From NCBI RefSeq assembly GCF_000688255.1, contig NZ_JHYS01000005.1, positions 62,001-126,000 on the forward strand: DNA of 64,000 nt, written 5' to 3'. Origin of the DNA: Simplicispira psychrophila DSM 11588. Lineage in GTDB: Bacteria; Pseudomonadota; Gammaproteobacteria; Burkholderiales; Burkholderiaceae_C. The first letter of the stretch is position 1; each line of letters opens with the position of its first letter. The notes beneath the pieces were generated by a model. That model did not search any database, had not been told where the DNA came from, and was given only the letters and a program-made list of their open reading frames with translations. The position numbers and the translations under genes were made by a program. This document shows, in pieces, positions 18,204 through 24,926 of the stretch.

Positions 18204-19402
18204 TGTTTGCTCGGGTACGGTTGGGCGGCAGGCACGGCGGTGGTGGTGCTCACCATGTCGTCCAGGCCGGGGATAGCGTCGAGGTTTTCAAAGGCGCGGG
18301 CCTCAGACGGCAGCATCCAGCCAGACGCAATGCCGCTCGAATAGAACGCGGCGCGGGTGGTGGTGTCGCCGCGAAGCAGTCCTTCAAGCGAAAACTCGCT
18401 GTACAGCGTGCGGGCGGCGGCGGGTGTCAGCAGTTGGCGGTTAATCGCGCCTTCAATCGCGCTCAGGTGGCGGCCCAGCGTGTGAACGGCGAACCAGCGA
18501 TTCATGCTCTCACTGACGCTGTAGTTGGCATTGGAGAGGTCCCCGATCATGATGGGCGGCACCTTGAAAATGCGCGCCACTTCCTGCACCGTGTGTATGC
18601 GTGAGGCGATGTAGTCGCTGTCTGCCAGCGACATTGATATGGGCGTGTACTGGGTGCCCTCTTCGAGAATAGGGACCTTGCCGGCGTTCGATCCACCTGC
18701 GTGCTGGGTCTGCCAGCTTGCCGCGATGGCAGTGCGTTGCTCAGGGCGCAGCTTGCCGGCGAAGTTCAAGATGCCGCTTGCGCGGGTGCCGTTGTCCCAC
18801 GTGCTTTGGCCATGCTGTGCCTCAGCTTGGGCCAGCTCAATCACAGCGCGCGCGGCTTGGATGGGACTGACGCCGATCAGTGGGTCGGTGCCAGCACGGT
18901 GGCGCAAGTGGAACACCTCGGCGGGCAGCAGGCGCTCACGCCGGCCATCCCGGTCGGTGTAGTCGTAGCCCCCGATGGCCTCACCCCGGCGCAGCACCTG
19001 CACCCGGTCGGTCACCAGTGGCCACAGCGAGGCAACTTGGCCGGCGTTGTCGCGGGTGACGCGGGCGTAGGCGTTGCCAGTCAGCAGCATGGATGAAACC
19101 ATCCACTCCCAGAACTCGGTGGCGCACTGTTGATCGTTGGGCGTGCGGTGCAGTACCGATGCCAGCGGGTGCCCAGCGGCGATGGTGCGGTCGCCGTTGT
19201 CGCCGCGCTGGTACAGGCGCAAGGGCAGCGATCCGATGGACTCAGCGATCAAAGCCACAGCGGCATACACGGCGGCGATGGATTGGGCGGACTCAGGCGT
19301 GACGTGGCCAGCAGCGGTAAGGCTAGGCCAGCCACCGACGCCGATGGGGGCACTGCGGCGCTCTAGGCCGATGGCAGACAAGGCACGGGTGATGATGCTC
19401 AT
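18200..19402 (-). CDS. Phage portal protein (HK97 family)
   Basis: This 400-residue protein is expected to form the dodecameric DNA entry ring at one capsid vertex. Family traits visible are AAVYAAVALIAESIGSLPLRLY near the N-terminus, the NDQQCATEFWEWMVSSMLLTGNAY segment (split here across residues of the clip), LIGVSPIQAARAVIEL, SMSLADSDYIASR, and the C-terminal region with LSNANYSVSESMNRWF followed by an Arg-rich exit. The order capsid-protease-portal-HNH-TerS-TerL runs toward attL. The start at 19402 overlaps the protease stop by 4 bp. Confidence 0.93.
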   Translation of the reverse strand: MSIITRALSAIGLERRSAPIGVGGWPSLTAAGHVTPESAQSIAAVYAAVALIAESIGSLPLRLYQRGDNGDRTIAAGHPLASVLHRTPNDQQCATEFWEWMVSSMLLTGNAYARVTRDNAGQVASLWPLVTDRVQVLRRGEAIGGYDYTDRDGRRERLLPAEVFHLRHRAGTDPLIGVSPIQAARAVIELAQAEAQHGQSTWDNGTRASGILNFAGKLRPEQRTAIAASWQTQHAGGSNAGKVPILEEGTQYTPISMSLADSDYIASRIHTVQEVARIFKVPPIMIGDLSNANYSVSESMNRWFAVHTLGRHLSAIEGAINRQLLTPAAARTLYSEFSLEGLLRGDTTTRAAFYSSGIASGWMLPSEARAFENLDAIPGLDDMVSTTTAVPAAQPYPSKQ

Positions 19403-19959
19403 ATGCAGGTATCCAGCCAGCGCAGCGCGTTAGGGCGGTGGCTGAAAATGAAGCTGTTGAGGTCGCGGGCGTCCTCGATGGCCTTGCGACTGCGCAGCGC
19501 GACTTCGGTCGATTGGTAGGCGGGCCACGCTTGCACCACGCTGATTTCATGCAGCTCTACGCTGCGCAGCTCGCGTGTGTCGCCGTTCCACGATTCTTCG
19601 GTCGCAATGAATCCGAAGCTCATCCCGCCCAAGTCGCCGCGCTCGGCCAGTGCGATCACGTCGCGTGCGGCAGCGGTGTCGGGGAGGTGCAGCTCAAACT
19701 TCAAGCCCTTGCTGTCTTCGGACAGCCTCAAAGAACCGCTGCGGGTGCGGCCCAGCAACACATCAGCGCGGTGGTCGAGTAGTGCCAGCACGTCCCGGCC
19801 ACTGGCAAGCGTCTTGGCAAAGGCACCGGGGGCGATGCGCTCAGTAAAGCCACCGATGGCCGTGGGCACGCCGTAGGTCGCTGCATATCCGCTCAAGGTG
19901 CGGCCACTGGCAGTTACGCCAGCAGCGGCACCCCGGCGCTCAATGTCCGGGGCGCTCAT
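19399..19959 (-). CDS. Prohead protease (HK97 family serine protease)
   Basis: This 186-residue maturation protease cleaves scaffold segments from the major capsid protein during head assembly. The catalytic His lies in LALLDHRADVLLGRT and the catalytic Ser in LGGMSFGFIA; the third acidic residue follows downstream. The GYAATYGVP and ERIAPGAF motifs near the N-terminus are standard. Its gene begins 3 bp after the capsid gene ends. A working protease implies that the island's capsid undergoes HK97-type maturation. Confidence 0.93.
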   Translation of the reverse strand: MSAPDIERRGAAAGVTASGRTLSGYAATYGVPTAIGGFTERIAPGAFAKTLASGRDVLALLDHRADVLLGRTRSGSLRLSEDSKGLKFELHLPDTAAARDVIALAERGDLGGMSFGFIATEESWNGDTRELRSVELHEISVVQAWPAYQSTEVALRSRKAIEDARDLNSFIFSHRPNALRWLDTCI

Positions 19960-19962
19960 GGC

Positions 19963-21177
19963 TTAGGCGATGGCCAAATCGTCGATCACGACAAACGCAT
20001 CTTCACGGCGCGGCACCATGTCCAACGTCGTGAGAATACGCACCTGCACCGCGCCGCGTGAGAACGGGCCTTCCGCGTACAAATTGGTTACCACGTCCAA
20101 ACTGCCCCACGTGCCCAAGAACATCTCGGAAAAGTCGCCCAAAATCATGCGGCCTTTGGCAGGCGTGCCGGCCTTTTTAGCCAGTTGGTTTGTGACTGCC
20201 ACCGGCACGCCGGCCAATTGGCCACCGTCCAACAGGTAGCCGGGGAGGCCAGCTTCGCGCAGGGTTTTGCGCAGCACGGTCGCCACTTCGGGATGGGTCA
20301 GCCATGCGTTAGGCGTGATGTTTTTGAGGGCCAAACCTTGCAGCACTGCCAGCACCGTGGCCCAGCTCAGGGTGGCCAGCGTGCCGGTGCCGGTGGCAGC
20401 AGTCAGCAAGCCCTTGGGCTCTTTCACGCCGTCGCCGTGGATCATTGCCTTGTCCACTGCCAGCGACACGACGTTGATGAAGTCGTCGCGCACCAGTTGT
20501 TCAATCGCTGGATTGGACTGTTGCAGGAGCTGGCGGCTCAGTTCGGTAATCGCGCCGACGTGCTTGGGGCGCAAGTTGATGCTGTTGAACGTCAGGCCGC
20601 TATCGGTCAGGGCGTCACCCTCAGCAAGCCATTGGGCGGAGCTAGTGGTGGCTTGTCGGGGAATGGTCACGTCGCCGCGTAAGCCGGGCAACACGCGGGC
20701 ACCCAGCGACTGCACCACCATGCTGTTGCGCAGCAAGCCGACAAACTGGTCGGGGCGGAAGTCGGGCGGCACTACGCCAGCGGCGGTGGTGGTTGTCTGC
20801 GCAGCGCGGCTTTCAAACAACGACGTGGGGATCAGCACGCCCTTGGCTTGGACACCTTGGCGCTTTTGTTCCTGGTTGAACTCAGCCAGTGCGCCGGTCA
20901 AGCTGCGGTTTTCCGAGTGGGCGGCGATGGCGTCAACCAGACTGATATGGCCTTCCAGCTCGGCGCGGCCCTTGTCAGCCACGGCGCCTAAAGAACGTCG
21001 CTCGGCATCTTCGACAAACACGGCGCGGGCCTCTTGGCTTTCCAGCGACACGATCTCAGCTTTCAGCTTGTCAAAGGCGGCAGTGGCTTCGGGCGTCAGG
21101 TTAGGCGTGCTGGCCAGCAGGGCGCGGGCTTCGGTGACTTTGGCGGCGCGGGCTTCGCGGATGGCGTGCAGTTGCAT
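19963..21177 (-). CDS. Major capsid protein (HK97 fold, with N-terminal delta domain)
   Basis: I use the ATG at 21177 (404 residues); an upstream in-frame start at 21225 would add 16 residues without a better ribosome site. The first 110 residues are helical and charged, matching the scaffolding delta domain removed by the prohead protease. The mature part starts near GVLIPTSLFE. HK97-type segments include GVVPPDFRPDQFVGLLRNSMVVQSLGARV in shortened form, FNSINLRPKHVGAITELSRQ, ITPNAWLTHPEVATVLRK and PAKGRMILGDFSEMF. It heads the capsid operon. Satellite capsids are often smaller than phage capsids; this cannot be judged from sequence. Confidence 0.93.
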   Translation of the reverse strand: MQLHAIREARAAKVTEARALLASTPNLTPEATAAFDKLKAEIVSLESQEARAVFVEDAERRSLGAVADKGRAELEGHISLVDAIAAHSENRSLTGALAEFNQEQKRQGVQAKGVLIPTSLFESRAAQTTTTAAGVVPPDFRPDQFVGLLRNSMVVQSLGARVLPGLRGDVTIPRQATTSSAQWLAEGDALTDSGLTFNSINLRPKHVGAITELSRQLLQQSNPAIEQLVRDDFINVVSLAVDKAMIHGDGVKEPKGLLTAATGTGTLATLSWATVLAVLQGLALKNITPNAWLTHPEVATVLRKTLREAGLPGYLLDGGQLAGVPVAVTNQLAKKAGTPAKGRMILGDFSEMFLGTWGSLDVVTNLYAEGPFSRGAVQVRILTTLDMVPRREDAFVVIDDLAIA

Positions 21178-21423
21178 GTGGGCAATTCTTTCTTGGTGTT
21201 GCCCAGATACGGGCGGTTGAAACACTGTTAGAAAACACAGTTATTGAAAGAATTATCCACTATCAGGCCATTTATTGAAAGAATCTTTCACAGAAACCCG
21301 CCTTTTCATTGATTTATTGCCGTCCTTTGTGCTATGGGCGGTGGTTTCTTGCGCGAAGTGGGCGGCGGGCGTAAAAAAACCCGCTCGGGGCGGGCTGGTG
21401 TGGTCAACTTGACCGGGCGTCTA
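21178..21423 (-). other. Gap between small-protein gene and capsid gene
   Basis: This stretch of about 250 bases holds the GAAAGAAT sites listed separately. The remainder, 21291-21423, is GC-rich with the word 'aacccgctcggggcgggctggt', a possible weak hairpin (CCCGCtcgGGGCGGG). I see no gene. The capsid operon promoter most likely lies here. Confidence 0.4.
21241..21290 (-). promoter_or_regulatory. Direct and inverted GAAAGAAT sites upstream of the capsid operon
   Basis: TTATTGAAAGAAT occurs at 21241-21253 and again at 21272-21284, 31 bp apart, about three helical turns. The second copy is part of a perfect palindrome TGAAAG-AAT-CTTTCA (21276-21290). The block lies 64-113 bp upstream of the capsid start and downstream of the small-protein genes, which is where a late-operon control site is expected. 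Confidence 0.5.
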
Positions 21424-21624
21424 TTAACTGGCCTCGGCTTCGGTCTGGTGGTGTTCGCAGCGGAACTTTGGATAAGGCTGTTTCCGGATGACCATGGGGC
21501 GGTCGTATTCGTCAAGGTGGTGGATGACGATGCTCACCAGGTTGAAGCATGTCGGCTCGTTCTCAGCGGGCGCGGCATTGAAGGCTGCACAGTTGGCGCA
21601 GGTGCGTTTGGCGATGGATTTCAT
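21424..21624 (-). CDS. Small Cys-rich protein of the island, unknown function
   Basis: This 66-residue protein has Cys at positions 9 and 12 (CANC), Cys26 and a late CEHH, a spacing that could bind zinc. The rest is charged without membrane segments. It starts in a 4-bp overlap with the upstream gene (21621-21624), which supports that it is translated. I do not recognise a family. As the last gene before the capsid operon it could be a late-gene activator or accessory replication factor; that is speculation. Confidence 0.6.
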   Translation of the reverse strand: MKSIAKRTCANCAAFNAAPAENEPTCFNLVSIVIHHLDEYDRPMVIRKQPYPKFRCEHHQTEAEAS

Positions 21625-21953
21625 GGTCGGTCTTTCTGGTTGATTTCGTTGAAGTAGTCGAGGAGGTCTTGGCGCAGGTGCAGCGGCGTGGCCAGCACGT
21701 CCAGGCGCATTTGCTCGCGTGCGACTTCGCCGTCGTTGAAGTGGTCGCAGCGGCGCATAGCGGCGGCCAGCAGGCGGTGGGTGGTGCGGCTCGAATCCAG
21801 CAGCAGTTGAATCAGGGCGGCTTTGTGCTGGCGAATGTCGGCGCGCATGGCGTCAGTAAGGCGGTCAGCGCGCCCTACGACAAGCCCGTCGCCGTCAACG
21901 CTCAGGACAACACCGGCGCGGTGCAAGTCTTTGTAGAGGTCGAAGGCGATCAT
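21621..21953 (-). CDS. Small protein with TubC_N-like docking domain
   Basis: In this 110-residue protein the first half (LYKDLHRAGVVLSVDGDGLV, then RLTDAMRADIRQHKAALIQLL) matches the TubC N-terminal docking fold, a small helix-hairpin module best known from polyketide assembly lines but also found in mobile-element proteins that accompany primase/helicase genes. The second half is helical and charged. The start follows directly on the ATPase stop (21954). It probably docks onto a replication partner; no function is proven. Confidence 0.6.
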   Translation of the reverse strand: MIAFDLYKDLHRAGVVLSVDGDGLVVGRADRLTDAMRADIRQHKAALIQLLLDSSRTTHRLLAAAMRRCDHFNDGEVAREQMRLDVLATPLHLRQDLLDYFNEINQKDRP

Positions 21954-23333
21954 TTAGAAGCGCTCCTCCTCAATCACGTAGGCCCGTCCATGCGCGTCAA
22001 CTTGCTCAACTTGTCCAACTTGTCCAAGATTTGAAGGTTGGACAACATGGACAAGTTGCTTGGACAAGTTCGATTTTTCGGGCAACTTGTCCATCATGTT
22101 GTCCAACGCCTGAAAGTTGGACAAGTTGGACAACATGGATTTTTCAACAGGCGGCAGTGGCAGAGATTCCGGCTTAAACCAGTACCACGATCCATCAAGC
22201 TTTCGCTTCTTGATGCCAAGGCAATCGGAGGCGCGGCGCACAGTGCGCCATGCGATGCCAGCGCCTTTTGCTTCGGCCTCTACGTGCTTGGATGGGGCGG
22301 AGCCATCCTTCAGCAATTCCAGTAAGAATTCTTCGGTCTCATCTTTGGCTGAATTGTCTGCACTGTCCTGCGGCGTGTCGTCTGGTTCGGTCAGCAGCTC
22401 GCGCGCGGTGCCCTCCACCGCCTTGCCCCATGCAATGCGCGAAGCCTGAATTCCAGGCAGTGGCTCGCACTGTTCCAAGTGGTACTGGAAGCCGCCATCG
22501 TCGGGGCCGATATTGGACTTGCTTCGCGCCAAAATGCGGGTGTCTTGGTTGTCGTCGTCCTGCACTTTGGCTGCCACCAGCACCACGCGCGCCACGGCGG
22601 CAAAGGCCACGCTGCCGATAACGCGCTGCGCTGGGTCAGTGCCTTGTCCGCCCTTGGAAAAGTGGGTAATGCCCAGCACGGCGCAGTCGCACGCGGCGGC
22701 CAAGTCCACCAGCGGCTGCAATGCGCGGCGCACTTCGGTGTTTTTGTGACTGTCGCCAGTAACAGCGCTCACCACCGGGTCGATCACCAGCAGCTTGATA
22801 CCGCCGATTTGTTCAATCGCGGCCAGCAACTGCCCCAAGTCGCGGGATGGGTCAAACGGCACCACCTCACCGTCGCGGCGCGCGCCATCAATAAAGAAGC
22901 AGCGATCCTTGTCGGCACCAGCGGCCAGCAGGCGGGGTAGCAGCGTGTCTGCTGGGTCATCCTCTCCACTCCAAATTAGGATGTTGCCCGTGTCGCTACG
23001 CGATCCATCTGGCCAGCGCCCGCCGATAGTCAGGGTTGCAGCGATGGCCAGCGCGATAGTGGTCTTGCCTTGGCCGGGGGCACCCGCCAATAGGTGAAAT
23101 TTGCCCAGTGCAAGCCAGTGCGTCCACAGCCAGCGCACGGGCTGCGGGGTCAGGTCAGCGCCGCATTTCAGGATGACGCTATCGCGCATCAGGCGCGGTG
23201 CAGCAACAGGCGCAACGTCATCAAAGCCGTCGTCCAAAGACGCAAGCGGAGGGAATGCGGGGTAACTGCCCTCAGCGTCCAAGCGTGCGGCCAGTTCGTT
23301 GATGTGGTCTTGTTTTTGTTTATTGGTTTTCAC
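21954..23333 (-). CDS. RepA-like AAA family ATPase (replicative helicase of the island)
   Basis: This 459-residue protein has a RecA-like ATPase core: Walker A in HLLAGAPGQGKTTIALAIAA, ILIWSGEDDPADTLLPRLLAAG, Walker B LLVIDPVVSAV, and GITHFSKGG as a sensor-type motif. This matches hexameric RepA/DnaB-like helicases of plasmids and satellites (AAA_25 type). A winged-helix-like region lies at about residues 345-400. The C-terminal 60 residues are unusual: they encode SNLSNF/SNLSKQ/SNLGQVGQVEQV, a consequence of the iteron cluster in the DNA (separate entry). It follows the CHC2 primase gene with a 4-bp overlap. Together they should start replication of the excised island. Confidence 0.85.
   Translation of the reverse strand: MKTNKQKQDHINELAARLDAEGSYPAFPPLASLDDGFDDVAPVAAPRLMRDSVILKCGADLTPQPVRWLWTHWLALGKFHLLAGAPGQGKTTIALAIAATLTIGGRWPDGSRSDTGNILIWSGEDDPADTLLPRLLAAGADKDRCFFIDGARRDGEVVPFDPSRDLGQLLAAIEQIGGIKLLVIDPVVSAVTGDSHKNTEVRRALQPLVDLAAACDCAVLGITHFSKGGQGTDPAQRVIGSVAFAAVARVVLVAAKVQDDDNQDTRILARSKSNIGPDDGGFQYHLEQCEPLPGIQASRIAWGKAVEGTARELLTEPDDTPQDSADNSAKDETEEFLLELLKDGSAPSKHVEAEAKGAGIAWRTVRRASDCLGIKKRKLDGSWYWFKPESLPLPPVEKSMLSNLSNFQALDNMMDKLPEKSNLSKQLVHVVQPSNLGQVGQVEQVDAHGRAYVIEEERF
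22011..22133. repeat. Iteron cluster: nine TTGTCCA/TGGACAA copies, candidate replication origin
   Basis: The 7-mer TTGTCCA or its complement occurs nine times in 123 bp: TTGTCCA at 22011, 22020, 22087 and 22099; TGGACAA at 22039, 22048, 22061, 22118 and 22127. Three pairs have a 9-bp period. The copies form two blocks, each with direct repeats facing an inverted set. The cluster lies within the 3' end of the ATPase gene. Iterons of this kind bind initiator proteins in plasmids and in satellite P4. Confidence 0.7.
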
Positions 23334-23788
23334 TTGAACATCTCCACCACGCGAGTGATGCGGCCAGCGCTTTGCAGTACGCGCTTGCGTTCGTCATCGG
23401 AAAGAACCACGCCAAAAGCCACGTTGCCGGCGGCGACTGCCACCAGCATTGCTTCGCGCTCCAAAAGCTGCAAAGCGTCACGCGGCGACATTGCCGTCGG
23501 CTTGTGTTGGACGGCGGGGCGCCCATCGTCAACCCACGCGCCCAAGGCTTTGGCCGCGTCGATAAATTCCAAGCCATGCGCGGCTTGGTGGTAGGCCAGC
23601 ACGTCGCCGCCTTTTTCGTCGCAGGCCATGCACATGAAACCCCCGGTTTCAGTGTTGACGCGCATGGAATCGCTGCCGCCGTGGAATACGCACTTGGTGG
23701 TGCGCCACTTGCCGCGACTGGTGAAGATCAAGCCTTCGGATTCGTAGTAGCTGACGGGGTCAGGCAGTTGGTTGCGGTCGAAGCTCAT
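23330..23788 (-). CDS. CHC2 zinc-finger primase-like protein
   Basis: This 152-residue protein has a DnaG-type zinc ribbon: a Cys-x2-His in TKCVFHGGSDSMRV and Cys-x2-Cys in GFMCMACDEKGGDVLAYHQ, then a helix with FIDAAKALGAW. This matches the CHC2 domain that reads template DNA in bacterial primases. The catalytic TOPRIM domain is absent, so on its own it should not make primers. It may load or guide host primase or the neighbouring ATPase. It overlaps the ATPase gene by 4 bp. A comparable division of replication functions occurs in other satellites and plasmids. Confidence 0.85.
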   Translation of the reverse strand: MSFDRNQLPDPVSYYESEGLIFTSRGKWRTTKCVFHGGSDSMRVNTETGGFMCMACDEKGGDVLAYHQAAHGLEFIDAAKALGAWVDDGRPAVQHKPTAMSPRDALQLLEREAMLVAVAAGNVAFGVVLSDDERKRVLQSAGRITRVVEMFK

Positions 23789-24207
23789 TACTGGCCCTTT
23801 TCCATGCGCCCGGCCTGCATTGCGGCTTGCTCCATGTGACGGTGGGCGGCACTGCCAGCTTGGACGCGCTGCGCCATCGGGAAAATGCGGCCACTGGCAG
23901 CGGCATCAACTACCTCAGCACAGCAGGCAATGGCGGACAAAATCCCAATGGCCACGCTAGGGCCGAATTTGCATGGCGCCTCCAAGCCAATTTCAGAATC
24001 AAGCTCGCGCTGGCCCAACATGGCGGTCAAGGTGTGAATGCCTTGCACGGCACTGCTCAGGCGGGCCACTGACTGCGGGCACAGATAGACAGCGCTGTCG
24101 CCGGCCAGTGCCTCGAAGCTGTCAGCAAAGGGGAAGGTGGGGAAGGTCTCGGGCGCGGCTTCAGGTACACCGGCGGCTGGCGTTGCGCCATTTGTGAATG
24201 CTTGCAT
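23788..24207 (-). CDS. Hypothetical protein of the island replication operon
   Basis: In this 139-residue protein the N-terminal 35 residues are Ala/Pro/Thr-rich. The middle has helical stretches (SVARLSSAVQGIHTLTAML, VAIGILSAIACCAEVVDAA), and the C-terminus is charged. No transmembrane segment or known motif is evident. The stop overlaps the CHC2 start by one base and the gene begins 9 bp after alpA ends, so it is co-transcribed with both. The function is unknown. Confidence 0.6.
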   Translation of the reverse strand: MQAFTNGATPAAGVPEAAPETFPTFPFADSFEALAGDSAVYLCPQSVARLSSAVQGIHTLTAMLGQRELDSEIGLEAPCKFGPSVAIGILSAIACCAEVVDAAASGRIFPMAQRVQAGSAAHRHMEQAAMQAGRMEKGQ

Positions 24208-24216
24208 GGTGTCCCC

Positions 24217-24426
24217 TTACTTGCCGATGGTGGCAATGAGGGAGTCGATATCGCTTGCGCGCCAGACGGTCACTCGCGGGGACAGCTTGATCCCTGCCGG
24301 GTACTTGCCAGCCTTCACGCCGGCCCACCAGGTAGAACGGCCAATAGGGAGGATTTCGAGGATGCTCGGCTCGCGCAGGAAGCGGTCGCCTTGGATAGAG
24401 CGGTTGCGCTCAGTGGTTGCAGTCAT
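24217..24426 (-). CDS. alpA: AlpA-like helix-turn-helix regulator
   Basis: This 69-residue protein of the AlpA family (MerR-like winged helix) is common in P4-like satellites and PICIs, where it activates excision and other island genes. The signature is FLREPSILEILPIGRSTWWAGVKAGKYPAGIKLS (quoted in part: LREPSILEILPIGRSTW and AGVKAGKYPAGIKL), then RVTVWRASDIDSLIA. I prefer the ATG at 24426, giving the usual length; an in-frame ATG at 24462 would add 12 residues. No Stl-type repressor gene is present, so AlpA and perhaps the RNA at 24538 may carry control. Confidence 0.88.
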   Translation of the reverse strand: MTATTERNRSIQGDRFLREPSILEILPIGRSTWWAGVKAGKYPAGIKLSPRVTVWRASDIDSLIATIGK

Positions 24427-24503
24427 GTTGTGTCTTTCAAACGATTTATGAAAGTCACCCATGCCCTAGCGCACGGCAAAGCTTACTGTTTACAAGTACA
24501 GCA

Positions 24504-24531
24504 TTGCTTTATCGGAACGCCGTATTAGAAT
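24504..24531 (+). promoter_or_regulatory. Candidate sigma-70 promoter for the small RNA
   Basis: TTGCTT (24504-24509) and TAGAAT (24526-24531) are separated by 16 bp and point rightward, away from alpA. A transcript would start near 24538 and end at the terminator at 24588-24625. Confidence 0.4.
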
Positions 24532-24537
24532 CTGAGC

Positions 24538-24625
24538 CGTCCCTCTCACAAGACATCTCAAACCCTTTTTGGGCTTGGGTAACAAGGCCCCCTATGCGTT
24601 GACGCGCTTAGGGGGTTTTGCTTTT
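24538..24625 (+). ncRNA. Candidate C4/CI-type antisense RNA
   Basis: This transcript of about 85 nt would have the layout of the C4 antisense RNA family of phages P1/P7 and satellite P4: a pyrimidine-rich start CCCTCTCACAAGACATCTC, a small hairpin CAAACCC-ttttt-GGGCTTG with one mismatch, then GGGTAACAAGG and a terminator hairpin. C4 RNAs regulate phage and satellite lysogeny by pairing with a leader mRNA. The position between alpA and integrase fits. I place it in this family from memory of the motif, not from a model search. Confidence 0.5.
24588..24625 (+). terminator. Intrinsic terminator of the small RNA
   Basis: CCCCCTA (24588-24594) pairs with TAGGGGG (24609-24615), extended inward by GCG/CGC across a mismatch, and is followed by TTTTGCTTTTT. 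It reads rightward on the + strand, opposite to the island's genes. Confidence 0.7.
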
Positions 24626-24785
24626 TGGGCGGACGAATAACGTCCAATTGCAAAAAGCAGGGCGAATGCTAGCAGAGTTTTTAACGAGCTATTTGCCTCC
24701 TGAAAAATAAAGTTGGCATGTGCATCACATTTTCAACATCTTGTTTAATTCCATTTACATCAACCACTTAGCCTAGCCTAATAAC

Positions 24786-24814
24786 GGTTGATTGTTGTGC
24801 TCTATTAATCAACC
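24786..24814. repeat. Inverted repeat between alpA and the integrase gene
   Basis: GGTTGATT (24786-24793) and AATCAACC (24807-24814) are perfect 8-bp arms around a 13-nt spacer, in AT-rich DNA. This may be a protein-binding site. Confidence 0.4.
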
Positions 24815-24860
24815 AATATGGCTTGTCACAGCTTTATGAACATTGTTCAGTTATTCCCAT

Positions 24861-24880
24861 TGATGCCCCTTGATGCCCCT
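24861..24880. repeat. Tandem decamer tgatgcccct x2
   Basis: Two perfect copies are followed by a third partial 'tgattc', 47 bp past the end of the integrase gene. A regulatory or integrase-binding role is possible but unproven. Confidence 0.4.
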
Positions 24881-24926
24881 TGATTCAAGATTGCACTCAA
24901 ATTGAATACAAATCTCATTAGCCGCA

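Larger units (their letters stand above)
24427..24926. other. Regulatory interval between alpA and the integrase gene
   Basis: This 500-bp AT-rich stretch is without a credible protein gene. It holds a CTTTC...GAAAG inverted pair (24434-24438, 24450-24454) just upstream of the preferred alpA start, a candidate small RNA with promoter and terminator (24504-24625), an inverted repeat (24786-24814) and a tandem decamer (24861-24880). Promoters for alpA probably lie here. Confidence 0.5.

Noticed and set aside
22011-22133. CRISPR-like array
   Set aside because: The repeats are 7 bp, occur in both orientations and are separated by 2-33 bp, so they do not fit CRISPR repeats with uniform spacers. 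Iterons explain them better.
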